Positions 41,840-51,291 of a DNA stretch of 54,388 nt are shown in pieces. The position numbers and the translations under genes are program-made. The notes below the pieces were generated by a model. That model was not told where the DNA came from. It did not search any database and saw only the letters and a list, made by a program, of their open reading frames with translations. The first letter of the stretch is position 1, and every line of letters starts with the position of its first letter. This stretch comes from Allobosea sp. Root483D1 (GTDB taxonomy: Bacteria > Pseudomonadota > Alphaproteobacteria > Rhizobiales > Beijerinckiaceae), in the NCBI RefSeq assembly GCF_001429505.1, contig NZ_LMJW01000022.1:264175-318562 (forward strand), in the 5' to 3' direction.

Positions 41840-42688
41840 TCAACGCGAGTAAGGCTTGAAGAGCTGCTTCTGCGTGCCCAGGCCCTCGATGCCGAGGGCC
41901 ACCGTCTCGCCGCCCTTGAGGAAGCGCGGCGGCTTGAAGCCGAGGCCGACACCGGGCGGGGTGCCTGTGGTGATGACATCGCCCGGATCGAGCTGCATGA
42001 ACTGGCTGATATAGTGGACGAGATAGGCGGCGCCGAAGATCATCGTCTTGGTCGAGCCGTTCTGGACGCGCTCGCCGTCGACCTCGAGCCACATCGCCAG
42101 GTTCTGCACGTCGGCGATCTCGTCCGGCGTCACCAGCCAGGGGCCGAGCGGGCCGAAGGTCGGGCAACCCTTGCCCTTGGCCCATTGGCCGCCGCGCTCG
42201 GTCTGGAACTCGCGCTCCGAGACGTCGTTGCAGACGCAGAAGCCGGCGATCGCGGCCATCGCGTCCTTCTCCGCGATATAGGAGCCGCCGTCGCCGATCA
42301 CGATGGCGAGCTCGACTTCCCAGTCGGTCTTCTTCGAGTTCTTCGGAATGATCACGTCGTCATTGGGGCCGACGATGCAGTTCGGCGCCTTGTTGAACAG
42401 GATCGGTTCGGCCGGGATCGCCGCCCCGGTTTCGGCCGCGTGGTCGGCGAAGTTGAGGCCGACGGCGATGAAGTTGCGGACATCGCCGACGCAGGCGCCG
42501 ACACGCGGCGAGCCCTCGACCAGCGGCAGTGATTCGGGGGACAACGCCTTTAGCTTGGCGAGAGAGGCCGACTTCAGCGTCGCTCCGGCGAGATCGGAGA
42601 CATGCGCCGAGAGGTCGCGCAGCTTGCCGGCGGCGTCGATCAGACCGGGCTTCTCCTGGCCGAATGCGCCGTAACGAACCAATTTCAC
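41840..42688 (-). CDS. Fumarylacetoacetate hydrolase-family protein
   Basis: About 282 aa. FAH-fold enzymes split C-C bonds in beta-diketone-like acids or decarboxylate oxaloacetate, with Mg. Motifs: F-I-A-V-G-L-N-F-A-D-H-A, D-W-E-V-E-L-A-I-V-I-G with likely metal-binding acidic residues, D-V-S-E-R-E-F-Q, and G-D-V-I-T-T-G-T-P-P-G-V-G. I start at GTG 42688, 6 nt behind AGGGGGAA, rather than ATG 42733, which lies upstream of that ribosome site. The substrate is unknown. Confidence 0.92.
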   Translation of the reverse strand: MKLVRYGAFGQEKPGLIDAAGKLRDLSAHVSDLAGATLKSASLAKLKALSPESLPLVEGSPRVGACVGDVRNFIAVGLNFADHAAETGAAIPAEPILFNKAPNCIVGPNDDVIIPKNSKKTDWEVELAIVIGDGGSYIAEKDAMAAIAGFCVCNDVSEREFQTERGGQWAKGKGCPTFGPLGPWLVTPDEIADVQNLAMWLEVDGERVQNGSTKTMIFGAAYLVHYISQFMQLDPGDVITTGTPPGVGLGFKPPRFLKGGETVALGIEGLGTQKQLFKPYSR

Positions 42689-43265
42689 GTCGTTTCCCCC
42701 TTTTTCAATCGTTTCAATAGGGTTGAAAGGCAAGACCGAAGGTCGGGATGATTCTGGGCGGACTGTCTGTCCGATGCAAGCCCGCTCCGACGCATGCCAT
42801 GCCTGCGGGCATGCGAGAGCCGGATTCGAGCAGGTTGCCGCAGCCCTGACCGGTGAATCCGCCTCTCAGTTGAGTTCAGAGACCGTTTTTGCCGATCGGC
42901 CGCCGCATCGAGCCGCTCGGGATGGCTCTGGAGGTTGTGGCGCTTATGCAACGCTCCTCGCTAAAGAGCGGCATCGTTTCGGGCCCGCGGGCAAGGTTAT
43001 GTTGCGGCGCACAATGCCAAAATCACGATAGTTCGTATCTAAACTATCTTTTCCGTCGCCGGCTTTGATGCGGGACACGCGAAATACGTGATTTTTGCAC
43101 GTTTTTGGCCCTGCCGATGCGGAAACCCGGCCGAGCATGGCGATTTGAAGGTGGTCAAGGCGGGATTGCGGCGTAATCCGGCAGGCGGCATGTTGATGAC
43201 AGATTCCGCGGCGTGCTTCGCCGCAACTGCCACAACAAGAACCTCAGCCTGGGGAAGACGCCGCG
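42689..43265. other. Divergent promoter spacer, no gene seen
   Basis: 577 nt between the FAH gene and the FadL-type gene. Short frames on both strands have no family character. The part around 43020-43110 is relatively AT-rich and is probably promoter DNA for one or both genes. Confidence 0.4.
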
Positions 43266-44594
43266 ATGAAGAGCCTCCTGAAACTCACCGCCGCCGCCAC
43301 CGTCTCGCTTTCGGCGCTACTGGCGGCCGGCGCGGCTTCGGCGAGCTCCTTTGCGATCCGTTCGGGCCAGAGCGCCGAAGGCCTCGGCATGGCCTATGCC
43401 GGCGCGGCCTCGGGCGGCATCGGCATGGGCTCGATGGCCTGGAACCCGGCGACGATCACCATGTTCCCCGGTCGCAACAGCCAGTGGAACTTCACCTACG
43501 TCTACGCCAATGCCAGCTATGATCCGACCTCGACGACGCGGCTTGCTCCGCCGTTCGCACCGCTGGGCACGCCGAATCCGATTCAGAACGGCACCGGGAA
43601 CATCGGTGGCGACGGCGCCTTCATTCCGGCCTCCTATTCCGCCTGGCAGCTGACGGACCGGTTCTGGATCGGCCTGACCACGGGCGCTCCCTACGGCCTG
43701 CGTTCGAAGCCCGACAACCAGATCAATGCGGGGCAGGTCTACAGCCGCTCGGCCAAGGTCCAGACGATCAACGTCTCGCCGACCATCGGCTATCAGGTCA
43801 ACGACTGGATTTCGGTCGGCGCGGCCTTACAGGTCCAGTACTTCAATGCGTCTCTCAAGACCGCCGCGACTCCGGCGCCGACCTCGGCGCCCGTCATCAT
43901 CGAAGGCGACACGATCGACTTCGGCTATCGGTTCGGTGTCAACCTGACCCCGTTCAAGGGAACGACGGTCGGCCTCGCCTATCGTTCTGCGGTCCGTCAG
44001 ACACTGACGGGTAGCTTGCGTACGCCTTTGGGCGGCCAGCCGGTCAAGGCCAGCCTCAACCTGCCCGATTCCGTGGTCTTCGGCCTGTCCCAGGAGATCA
44101 ACGACCAGTGGCAGGTCCATGCCGGCGTCGAGTGGACCAATTGGAGCCGGTTCCGCAACATCCCGATCGTCAGCACGTGGACGGGCCGGCCTGCGACCAG
44201 CCTGAACTTCCAGTATGACGACGCCTGGTACTTCTCCGCCGGTGCCGAGTACAAGTACAGCCGCGATCTCACCCTGCGCGCCGGTATTGGTTATGAACTC
44301 TCCGCGGTCAACGATCGCAACCGGACGCTGTTCATCTCGGACAATGACCGGCTCTGGCTCTCGGCCGGTGGCAGCTACCAGGTCACCGACAAGCTCAAGC
44401 TCGACGTCGGCTACACCTATATCCATGTGAAGGAAGCTTCGGTCAGCTACACCGGTACGCATCCGCAGCAGTCCGCGGTAATCTACACCGCCGAGGCCAA
44501 GCCCTATATCCATATCGTCTCGGCCGCTCTGACCTATCGCTGGGACAATCCCGTCGAGACGATCCCGGTCCGCCCGGTCGTCCGCAAGAACTGA
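43266..44594 (+). CDS. OmpP1/FadL-type outer membrane porin
   Basis: About 442 aa. The signal peptide is cleaved near A-S-A-S. The mature N-terminus has F-A-I-R-S-G-Q-S-A-E-G-L-G-M-A-Y-A-G and W-N-P-A-T-I-T, the N-P-A hallmark of FadL-type porins that carry long-chain fatty acids or other hydrophobic compounds across the outer membrane. The remainder alternates beta-strand-like segments and ends with S-A-A-L-T-Y-R-W. A bidirectional terminator follows. Confidence 0.93.
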   Translation: MKSLLKLTAAATVSLSALLAAGAASASSFAIRSGQSAEGLGMAYAGAASGGIGMGSMAWNPATITMFPGRNSQWNFTYVYANASYDPTSTTRLAPPFAPLGTPNPIQNGTGNIGGDGAFIPASYSAWQLTDRFWIGLTTGAPYGLRSKPDNQINAGQVYSRSAKVQTINVSPTIGYQVNDWISVGAALQVQYFNASLKTAATPAPTSAPVIIEGDTIDFGYRFGVNLTPFKGTTVGLAYRSAVRQTLTGSLRTPLGGQPVKASLNLPDSVVFGLSQEINDQWQVHAGVEWTNWSRFRNIPIVSTWTGRPATSLNFQYDDAWYFSAGAEYKYSRDLTLRAGIGYELSAVNDRNRTLFISDNDRLWLSAGGSYQVTDKLKLDVGYTYIHVKEASVSYTGTHPQQSAVIYTAEAKPYIHIVSAALTYRWDNPVETIPVRPVVRKN

Positions 44595-44614
44595 GCAGAG
44601 CCGCTGCGACATTG

Positions 44615-44643
44615 AAAAAGCCGGCCTTCGGGCCGGCTTTTTT
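44615..44643. terminator. Bidirectional intrinsic terminator
   Basis: AAAAAGCCGGCC-TTCG-GGCCGGCTTTTTT. It lies between the FadL-type gene and the convergent phaC. Confidence 0.92.
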
Positions 44644-44737
44644 GTTGTGGTGAATGGCTCGGGTCACAGGCGAAGGGCGTAGAATCGCGTCCGCCAAATA
44701 GCGGCCGGACGTTCGAGCCAGCAGTGACGGCTGCCGC

Positions 44738-46579
44738 TTACGCCTTGATCTTCACATAACTGCCGGGCGCGTCCTCCAGCGCGGGCAGGGGGCCCTCGCC
44801 GGGGATGCGCGGCTTGACGCGCTTGGGCGCCTGCTTCTCGACCCAGGCGAGCCAGTGCGGCCACCAGGAGCCCGGATGCTCCTCGGTCTTCTCGAGCCAG
44901 TCCTCGAAGGCGCCCGCGGGTTTCGGGCCGGTCCAGTACTGGTACTTCACCTTGGTCGGCGGGTTGACCACGCCGGCGATATGACCGGAGCCGGCCATGA
45001 CATAGTCGACCGGGCCGCCGAAGGTCTGCGAACCGAGGAAGACCGATTGGGCCGGGGCGATGTGGTCCTCGCGAGTCGCCAGATTGTAGATCGGGATCGT
45101 CACCTTCTTCAGGTCGAGCAGCTTGCCGCCGAGGCGCATCTCGCCCTTGCTCAGCTTGTTCTCGAGATAGCAGTTGCGCAGGTAGAAGGAGTGGTTCGCC
45201 GCCGGCATCCGGGTCGAATCCGAATTCCAGTAGAGCAGGTCGAAGGCGGTCGGCGCCTTGCCTTTGAGGTAGTTGTTGACCGCGTAGGACCAGATCAGAT
45301 CGTTCGGCCGCAGCATGTTGAACGCACCCGACATGCGCGCTCCGTCGAGATAGCCGCGCTCGGCCATCTGCTCCTCGACGGCGCGGATCTGCTCCTCGTC
45401 GACGAAGACTGCGAGCTCGCCGGCATGGGAGAAGTCGACCTGCGTGGTGAAGAAGGTCGCGCTGGCGATGCGCTTGTCCTTCATCGCGGCCATGTAGGCG
45501 AGGGTGACGCCGAGCAGCGTGCCGCCGACGCAATAGCCGATCGTGGAGACCTGCTTCTCGCCGGTGATCTCTTCGATCGCTTCCAGCGCGGCGAAGATGC
45601 CCTCGCGCATATAGCTCTCGAAATCCTTGAGTGCGTGGCGATGGTCCGGGTTGACCCAGGAGATGCAGAAGACCGTCAGCCCTTGCGAGACGCACCAGCG
45701 GATGAAGCTCTTCTCGGCATTGAGGTCGAGGATGTAGAACTTGTTGATCCAGGGCGGCACGATCAGGAGAGGGCGCTTCAGCACCGTCTCGGTCGCCGGT
45801 GCGTACTGGATCAACTCGATGATGTCGTTGCGGTAGATGACCTTGCCCGGCGTGGTCGCGATGTTGACGCCGACCTGGAAGGCGCCGGCATCGGACTGGC
45901 GGATCTTGAGCTCGCCACCGCCGGCCTCGACGTCCTCGGCGAGCATCTTCATGCCGCGCACCAGGTTTTCGCCATTCTGCGCCATGGTCTCGCGCAGCAG
46001 CTCTGGATTGGTCGCGACGAAATTGGACGGGGAGAGGGCCCCGGCGATTTGCTTGACGTAAAAGCGCGCCTTCTCGCGCGTATGCGGGTCGAGCTCATCC
46101 GCTTGCTCGACCATGCCTTCGGCCCAGCGCGTGGTCAGGAGATAGGCCTGCTTGACGAAGTCGAAGACCGGATGGGTGTTCCATTCGGGGTCGGCGAAGC
46201 GGGCGTCGCGCTTCTCCGGTGCGATCACCGGCTCGACCTGCTCGCCGCCGAGTCGCTTCAGCGTCGAACTCCACAGGCTGAGGAAGTCGCTGGTGAGCGC
46301 GCCCTGGGCCTCGATGATCTTCTTGGGATCGCTGACCCAGCGCTCGGCGACGCGGCCGAGCACCTTGACCATCTCGCTGGCTTCGTCGGCCTGGCCGGTC
46401 TTGGCTTCGCCCCGCTCGATCGGCTTCATATAGGCGGCCGTCACCTTGCCGGCCTGCTCGACCAGCTTGCCCATGTTCTGCGCCATCGCCTCGAAATCGG
46501 GCACCGCCGGCAGCTCTGCCTGCGGCGCTTCTGCCGGTTTCCGGTGGGCTTTGCCCTTCTCGTCAGCAGGCGGACACAT
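44738..46579 (-). CDS. phaC: Class I polyhydroxyalkanoate synthase
   Basis: About 613 aa. It polymerises (R)-3-hydroxyacyl-CoA into polyester granules. The lipase-box-like G-Y-C-V-G-G with catalytic Cys at about residue 350, the N-terminal PHBC region, R-P-L-L-I-V-P-P-W-I-N-K-F-Y, and the later D (T-R-E-D-H-I-A-P) and H (G-S-G-H-I-A-G-V-V) of the catalytic triad are all visible. Full length for class I. ATG 46579 has GAGGGAAG upstream. It is divergent from a small lipoprotein gene; no phaA, phaB or phasin gene is adjacent. Confidence 0.96.
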   Translation of the reverse strand: MCPPADEKGKAHRKPAEAPQAELPAVPDFEAMAQNMGKLVEQAGKVTAAYMKPIERGEAKTGQADEASEMVKVLGRVAERWVSDPKKIIEAQGALTSDFLSLWSSTLKRLGGEQVEPVIAPEKRDARFADPEWNTHPVFDFVKQAYLLTTRWAEGMVEQADELDPHTREKARFYVKQIAGALSPSNFVATNPELLRETMAQNGENLVRGMKMLAEDVEAGGGELKIRQSDAGAFQVGVNIATTPGKVIYRNDIIELIQYAPATETVLKRPLLIVPPWINKFYILDLNAEKSFIRWCVSQGLTVFCISWVNPDHRHALKDFESYMREGIFAALEAIEEITGEKQVSTIGYCVGGTLLGVTLAYMAAMKDKRIASATFFTTQVDFSHAGELAVFVDEEQIRAVEEQMAERGYLDGARMSGAFNMLRPNDLIWSYAVNNYLKGKAPTAFDLLYWNSDSTRMPAANHSFYLRNCYLENKLSKGEMRLGGKLLDLKKVTIPIYNLATREDHIAPAQSVFLGSQTFGGPVDYVMAGSGHIAGVVNPPTKVKYQYWTGPKPAGAFEDWLEKTEEHPGSWWPHWLAWVEKQAPKRVKPRIPGEGPLPALEDAPGSYVKIKA

Positions 46580-46686
46580 GATGGCGCTTCCCTCGGTAGC
46601 CTTACGCAGGAGTTGCACTCCCCATTTTGGACCCATTAAGGACCTAACCGGTATGAGTGACAAAGAAATTTTGCGGAAGCAGGGCG

Positions 46687-47046
46687 ATGGCTGACAGGCG
46701 GACTCAAATCTCGCTCAAGGCGGCTGGGCTGGTCCTGTTCGTCGGAGCCGCGCTCGGAGGCTGCGGGGCGGCGCGTGGCGTGGCCGAGATGACCGATTTC
46801 GCCACGACGCCGGGCGAACCCAAGCCCTTCGTGGTCGAAACCAGGCCGCAGGATCCGAAGTTCATTCCGATCGGCACGACCGTCTCGCGACAGGCCAAGC
46901 GCAAGACTGTCGACGAATTCAAGAAGCTCGAGGCGGAACTCGAAGCCAAGCGGACATCGAATGAGGCGGCGGGCACGCAGGCCCAGAGCCTGGGCAAGGT
47001 CCTGCCACCCCCGGCGCCGCCGCCTGCTCCGCCGCCGTTGCCGTAA
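46687..47046 (+). CDS. Lipoprotein with proline-rich end
   Basis: About 119 aa. Lipobox L-G-G-C-G-A near residue 25, then a soluble region (F-V-V-E-T-R-P, I-G-T-T-V-S-R-Q-A-K-R-K-T-V-D-E-F), a charged helix and P-P-P-A-P-P-P-A-P-P-P-L-P at the C-terminus. Not recognised beyond being a lipoprotein. Divergent from phaC. Confidence 0.75.
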   Translation: MADRRTQISLKAAGLVLFVGAALGGCGAARGVAEMTDFATTPGEPKPFVVETRPQDPKFIPIGTTVSRQAKRKTVDEFKKLEAELEAKRTSNEAAGTQAQSLGKVLPPPAPPPAPPPLP

Positions 47047-47132
47047 GAATGAGGGTATGGCTGCGCGCGAGGTGGCTTGCTTGACGCTGGTCAGGCGGCT
47101 CCAATCGCGGTCTTCGCGCCGGAGCCTCCGCA

Positions 47133-47759
47133 ATGATCCTGATCGGCCAGTATGATTCGCCTTTCGTGCGCCGCGTCGGCATTGCGCTGACGCTCTACGA
47201 ATTGCCCTTCGAGCACCGGCCCTGGTCGGTCTTCGGCGACGGCGAGAGGATCGCGCCGCTCAATCCCCTGGTCCGCGTGCCGACGCTCGAGCTCGATGAC
47301 GGGCTGGTGCTGGTCGAGAGCCATGCCATGCTCGATTATCTCGACGGCTTGGTTCCGGCTGAGCGCGCCTTGTTCCCCCGGCAGGAGCCGGCGCGCCATC
47401 CGGCGTTACGTGTCGCCGGGCTGGCGATGGGGCTGGCCGAGAAAGCGGTCAGTCTGTTCTACGAAGTGCGGTTGCACGATCAGGTCTCGGAGATCTGGGC
47501 CGGGCGCTGCCGCAGCCAGATCGCCAGCGTCCTCGCCGCTTTGGAGCGGGAGCGGGCCGAGCGGAGCAGCGACTGGTGGTTCGGTGACCGCATCGGTCAT
47601 GCCGATGTCGCGCTCGCCTGCGCCTTGCGCTTCGCCAGCGACGCACATCCCGATCTCGTGGTGCTGAGCGATTATCCCGCCTTGGCGGCGCATTCGGCCC
47701 GCTGCGAGGCGCTCGAGGTCTTCCAGGCGATCAGCCAGCCCTTCATCCCGCCGGCCTAG
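47133..47759 (+). CDS. Glutathione S-transferase
   Basis: About 208 aa. Thioredoxin-fold N-terminal domain (Y-D-S-P-F-V-R-R-V-G-I-A-L, V-P-T-L-E-L, E-S-H-A-M-L-D-Y-L as the glutathione-contact segment), then a helical C-terminal domain. It conjugates or reduces substrates with glutathione; the substrate is unknown. Monocistronic. Confidence 0.93.
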   Translation: MILIGQYDSPFVRRVGIALTLYELPFEHRPWSVFGDGERIAPLNPLVRVPTLELDDGLVLVESHAMLDYLDGLVPAERALFPRQEPARHPALRVAGLAMGLAEKAVSLFYEVRLHDQVSEIWAGRCRSQIASVLAALERERAERSSDWWFGDRIGHADVALACALRFASDAHPDLVVLSDYPALAAHSARCEALEVFQAISQPFIPPA

Positions 47760-47933
47760 AGTTTGATCGGCAGACCGTCCCTAGGCGTTGCTCGCGGGTG
47801 GCATGCGTCGCCTTTCGATGAATCTTGCTTATTTTGCTCTGTCGGGGCGAAAGTTGCGGTGGTAAGGCATCTCAACGCAAGAATGTGATCGGCCGCCTTC
47901 CGGGCCGGCGATCCGCAAGGACCTGTTGCCGAG

Positions 47934-49154
47934 ATGACCGACTTCCACCGCATCAAACGCCTGCCGCCCTATGTTTTCGAACAGGTCAACAAGATCAAGG
48001 CAGCCGAGCGCGCCAAGGGTGTCGATATCATCGATCTCGGCATGGGCAATCCCGACCTGCCGGCGCCGAAGCACGTCATCGAGAAGCTGGTCGAGACCGC
48101 CGGCAAACCGCGCACCGACCGCTATTCCGCTTCGAAGGGCATCGCCGGCCTGCGTCGCGCCCAGGCGCATTACTATCAGCGCCGCTTCGGCGTGACGCTC
48201 AACCCCGACACCCAGGTCGTCGCGACGCTCGGCTCGAAGGAAGGCTTCGCCAATATGGCGCAGGCCATCACCGGCCCGGGCGACGTCGTGCTCGTGCCCA
48301 ATCCGAGCTATCCGATCCATGCTTTCGGCTTCCTGATGGCGGGCGGCGTGATCCGCTCCGTCCCGGCCGAGCCGACGCCGGCCTTCTTCCCGGCAGTGGA
48401 GCGCGCCATGGCGCATTCGGTGCCGAAGCCGATCGCGCTCGTCACCTGCTATCCGGCGAACCCGACCGCCTATACCGCTTCGCTCGATTTCTATCGCGAC
48501 CTCGTCGCCTTCGCGAAGCGGCACGACCTGATTCTGCTCTCCGATCTCGCCTATGCCGAGGTTTATTTCGACGAGAACGACCCGCCGCCCTCGATGCTGC
48601 AGGTGCCGGGCGCGATCGACGTCGCCGTCGAGTTCACCTCAATGTCGAAGACCTTCTCCATGGCCGGCTGGCGCATGGGCTTCGCGGTAGGCAACGAGAA
48701 GCTGCTGGCGGCGCTGGCGCGCGTGAAGTCCTATCTCGACTACGGCGCCTATACGCCGATCCAGGTCGCGGCGGCGGCAGCGCTGAACGGCCCGGAGGAC
48801 TGCATCCGCGAAATGCGCGATGTCTATCGCAAGCGCCGCGATGCGCTGGTCGAGAGCTTCGGCAAGGCCGGCTGGGAGTTCCCGGCGCCGCAGGCCTCGA
48901 TGTTCGCCTGGGTGCCGATCCCGGAGAAGTTCCGCCATCTCGGCTCGCTCGAGTTCTCCAAGCTGCTGATCGAGAAGGCCGAGGTCGCGGTCGCGCCGGG
49001 CATCGGCTTCGGCGAGCATGGCGACGATTACGTCCGCATCGCCATTGTCGAGAACGAGCAGCGCATCCGCCAGGCCGCGCGCAATGTCGGGCGTTTCCTG
49101 AAGACCGCGGATCAGACCCTGCACAACGTCATCCAGATGCCGAAGGCAGGGTAG
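47934..49154 (+). CDS. alaC: Class I/II aminotransferase, AlaC-like
   Basis: About 406 aa PLP enzyme. Close in order and length to E. coli AlaC (glutamate-pyruvate transaminase): F-x-R-I-K-R-L-P-P-Y-V-F near the start, I-D-L-G-M-G-N-P-D, P-N-P-S-Y-P-I-H, T-S-M-S-K-T-F-S-M-A-G-W-R with the PLP lysine, and G-I-G-F-G-E-H-G-D. The alternative annotation LL-diaminopimelate aminotransferase is often applied to such sequences. It precedes hom with a small gene between. Confidence 0.9.
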   Translation: MTDFHRIKRLPPYVFEQVNKIKAAERAKGVDIIDLGMGNPDLPAPKHVIEKLVETAGKPRTDRYSASKGIAGLRRAQAHYYQRRFGVTLNPDTQVVATLGSKEGFANMAQAITGPGDVVLVPNPSYPIHAFGFLMAGGVIRSVPAEPTPAFFPAVERAMAHSVPKPIALVTCYPANPTAYTASLDFYRDLVAFAKRHDLILLSDLAYAEVYFDENDPPPSMLQVPGAIDVAVEFTSMSKTFSMAGWRMGFAVGNEKLLAALARVKSYLDYGAYTPIQVAAAAALNGPEDCIREMRDVYRKRRDALVESFGKAGWEFPAPQASMFAWVPIPEKFRHLGSLEFSKLLIEKAEVAVAPGIGFGEHGDDYVRIAIVENEQRIRQAARNVGRFLKTADQTLHNVIQMPKAG

Positions 49155-49172
49155 GGGAGCAGCTGACGCATC

Positions 49173-49202
49173 GCCCCGTCATTGCAAGCGCAATGACGGG
49201 GC
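49173..49202. repeat. Perfect hairpin after alaC
   Basis: GCCCCGTCATTGC (49173-49185) and GCAATGACGGGGC (49190-49202), 13-bp arms and a 4-nt loop, 19 nt after the alaC stop. No T-tract. The GTCATTGC-type hairpin is a common dispersed element in alphaproteobacteria and may also stabilise the mRNA end. Confidence 0.65.
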
Positions 49203-49287
49203 CGGTGTTGCACGCCGGCACTGGACCGAGCCTCCGAAACATGGGAACCCAAGCGGCGGGGCGGATAGCAGGGATTGAGCGCGCATC

Positions 49288-49719
49288 ATGGTCTCGAAAG
49301 GCCGGTTGATCGGGATCGTTTTTGGCCTGTTCGCGCTGGTTTGCCTGTTTGCGACCTATGATTTCTCGCGCGGCCGCAACACCGACACAGACTCAGCCCT
49401 GATCGCCGAGGTGCTGACCGCTTCGCGCGCCAAGGAATGCGGCCGCGACGCGACCGAAATTGCGACCAAGTATTTCCCGGCCGGCATGGGCCGCGCCGAA
49501 GCCGAACAACTGCTGGCGCAGACCGTGATCCGGGCGCCGAAGCCCTGGTTCTGGAAGCCGGTCGACGAGAACTCCACCCTGGCGGATGGCGACAGCATCG
49601 AGGCGCTGCGCACCATCAAGATCACCGCCTTCGGCAACCAGCTGCTGCGGCTCTATCTCGGCTTCGAGGGCGGCAAGATCCACAAGCTCGCCGCCGAGGT
49701 CGTCTGCCGCTTCGAGTGA
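49288..49719 (+). CDS. Single-pass hypothetical protein
   Basis: About 143 aa with one N-terminal membrane helix (L-I-G-I-V-F-G-L-F-A-L-V-C-L-F-A), then a soluble domain with C-G-R-D-A, F-P-A-G-M-G-R-A-E-A-E and a final V-V-C-R-F-E. Unknown family. It lies in the alaC-hom interval on the same strand. Confidence 0.7.
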   Translation: MVSKGRLIGIVFGLFALVCLFATYDFSRGRNTDTDSALIAEVLTASRAKECGRDATEIATKYFPAGMGRAEAEQLLAQTVIRAPKPWFWKPVDENSTLADGDSIEALRTIKITAFGNQLLRLYLGFEGGKIHKLAAEVVCRFE

Positions 49720-49847
49720 AGGCGGTCGAAGCTGACCTTGAGCCTTGCGATCTCTCCTCATTGCGTACTCAATCCAGCGTTTCCGAAAGGGTTCCCTACA
49801 CCCCTTCGCCGTTGACTCCCCGCGCGCCTCATGCGACCCCGCCGACC

Positions 49848-51194
49848 ATGACCATGCACGCTGCTCCCTCCGAGATCAGGCCCCTGCGCGTCGGCATTGC
49901 CGGCCTGGGAACAGTCGGCGCGGCGGTCGCCGGCATTCTGAAGCGTCAGGAGAACGCGCTCGCCGCCCGTTGCGGCCGGCCAGTGCGGGTGACCGCGGTC
50001 TCGGCCCGCGACCGCAACCGCGATCGCGGCATCGATCTCTCCGGCTTCGTCTGGTTCGACGATCCGGTGGCGCTCGCCAGCTCTGGTGACATCGACTGCC
50101 TGGTCGAGCTGATCGGTGGCTCGGACGGCCCGGCCAAGCAGGCCGTCGAGGCTGCGCTCTCGGCCGGCAAGCACGTCGTCACCGCCAACAAGGCGCTCCT
50201 TGCTGCCCATGGCGTCGCGCTCGCCGAACTCGCCGAGGCCAATGGCGCGGCGCTCGCCTTCGAGGCCTCCTCGGCCGGCGGCATCCCGGTGGTGAAGACG
50301 CTGCGCGAGGCGCTCACGGGCAACAATGTCAGCCGACTCTACGGCATCCTCAACGGCACCTGCAATTACATCCTCTCGCGCATGGAGCTGGAGGGCCTGA
50401 CCTTCGAGGCCTGCCTGAAGGATGCCCAGCGCCTCGGCTATGCCGAAGCCGACCCGACCTTCGACGTCGAGGGCTTCGACACCGCCCACAAGCTCGCCAT
50501 CCTGACCAGCCTCGCCTTCGGTACGAGGATCGACGCCGAAGCGATTCATGTCGAAGGCATTTCCTCGATCACGCCGCTCGACCTGAAGATGGCCGACGAG
50601 CTCGGCTACCGGATCAAGCTGCTCGGCGTCGCCGAGCGGACCAAGACCGGCATCGAGCAGCGCGTGCATCCGACCATGGTGCCGAAGTCGTCTGCGATCG
50701 CGCAGGTCATGGGCGTCACCAATGCGGTGACCATCGATGCCGACGCGGTGCGTGAGATCACCCTGGTCGGCCCTGGCGCCGGTGGCGGCCCGACCGCCTC
50801 GGCCGTGATCGCCGACATCGCCGACGTTGCCCGCGGCACCGCCGGCCATCCCTTCGGCATGCCGGTCGCGCGGCTGGAGCAGCCGACGCGCGCGCCGATG
50901 CAGCGTCACGAAGGCGGCTACTATATTCGCCTCGCCGTCGCCGACCGCCCTGGAGCTGCGGCCGCGATCGCGACTCGGATGGCGGAAGCCGACATCTCGC
51001 TCGAGAGCATCGTGCAGCGTCGCTCTGAGATTGCCGCCCAGCGCGATCCCGGCGGGCGTTCCGGTGCGCCGGTTCCTGTCGTGCTGATCACCTACGCCAC
51101 CAGCGAGCGGGCGATCCGCGCCGCGCTGGAGAAGGTCAGCGCCGACGGCCACATCGCAGAAGCGCCGCAAGTCATCCGTATCGAGCGGGAATGA
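49848..51194 (+). CDS. hom: Homoserine dehydrogenase
   Basis: About 448 aa. It reduces aspartate semialdehyde to homoserine, on the path to threonine and methionine. Rossmann loop G-I-A-G-L-G-T-V-G near residue 18, T-A-N-K-A-L-L, N-G-T-C-N-Y-I-L, E-A-D-P-T-F-D-V-E-G-F-D-T-A-H-K-L, and a C-terminal ACT-type regulatory domain (about 365-440) that usually mediates feedback inhibition. ATG 49848 is preferred. Confidence 0.95.
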   Translation: MTMHAAPSEIRPLRVGIAGLGTVGAAVAGILKRQENALAARCGRPVRVTAVSARDRNRDRGIDLSGFVWFDDPVALASSGDIDCLVELIGGSDGPAKQAVEAALSAGKHVVTANKALLAAHGVALAELAEANGAALAFEASSAGGIPVVKTLREALTGNNVSRLYGILNGTCNYILSRMELEGLTFEACLKDAQRLGYAEADPTFDVEGFDTAHKLAILTSLAFGTRIDAEAIHVEGISSITPLDLKMADELGYRIKLLGVAERTKTGIEQRVHPTMVPKSSAIAQVMGVTNAVTIDADAVREITLVGPGAGGGPTASAVIADIADVARGTAGHPFGMPVARLEQPTRAPMQRHEGGYYIRLAVADRPGAAAAIATRMAEADISLESIVQRRSEIAAQRDPGGRSGAPVPVVLITYATSERAIRAALEKVSADGHIAEAPQVIRIERE

Positions 51195-51291
51195 GCATGG
51201 TAGGCGTGGCCATCCGCGGCTTCGCCATATCCTCGCCAGTCCGTTCGCCATTTGCCTCGGCCCACCGCTAATCGCGCTTAGGGAGTCCCCC

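Noticed and set aside
46615..46635. CCCCATTTTGG stretch upstream of phaC as a fourth palindrome copy
   Set aside because: It lacks the full five-C and five-G arms and has a longer A/T centre, so I do not count it with the three exact copies.
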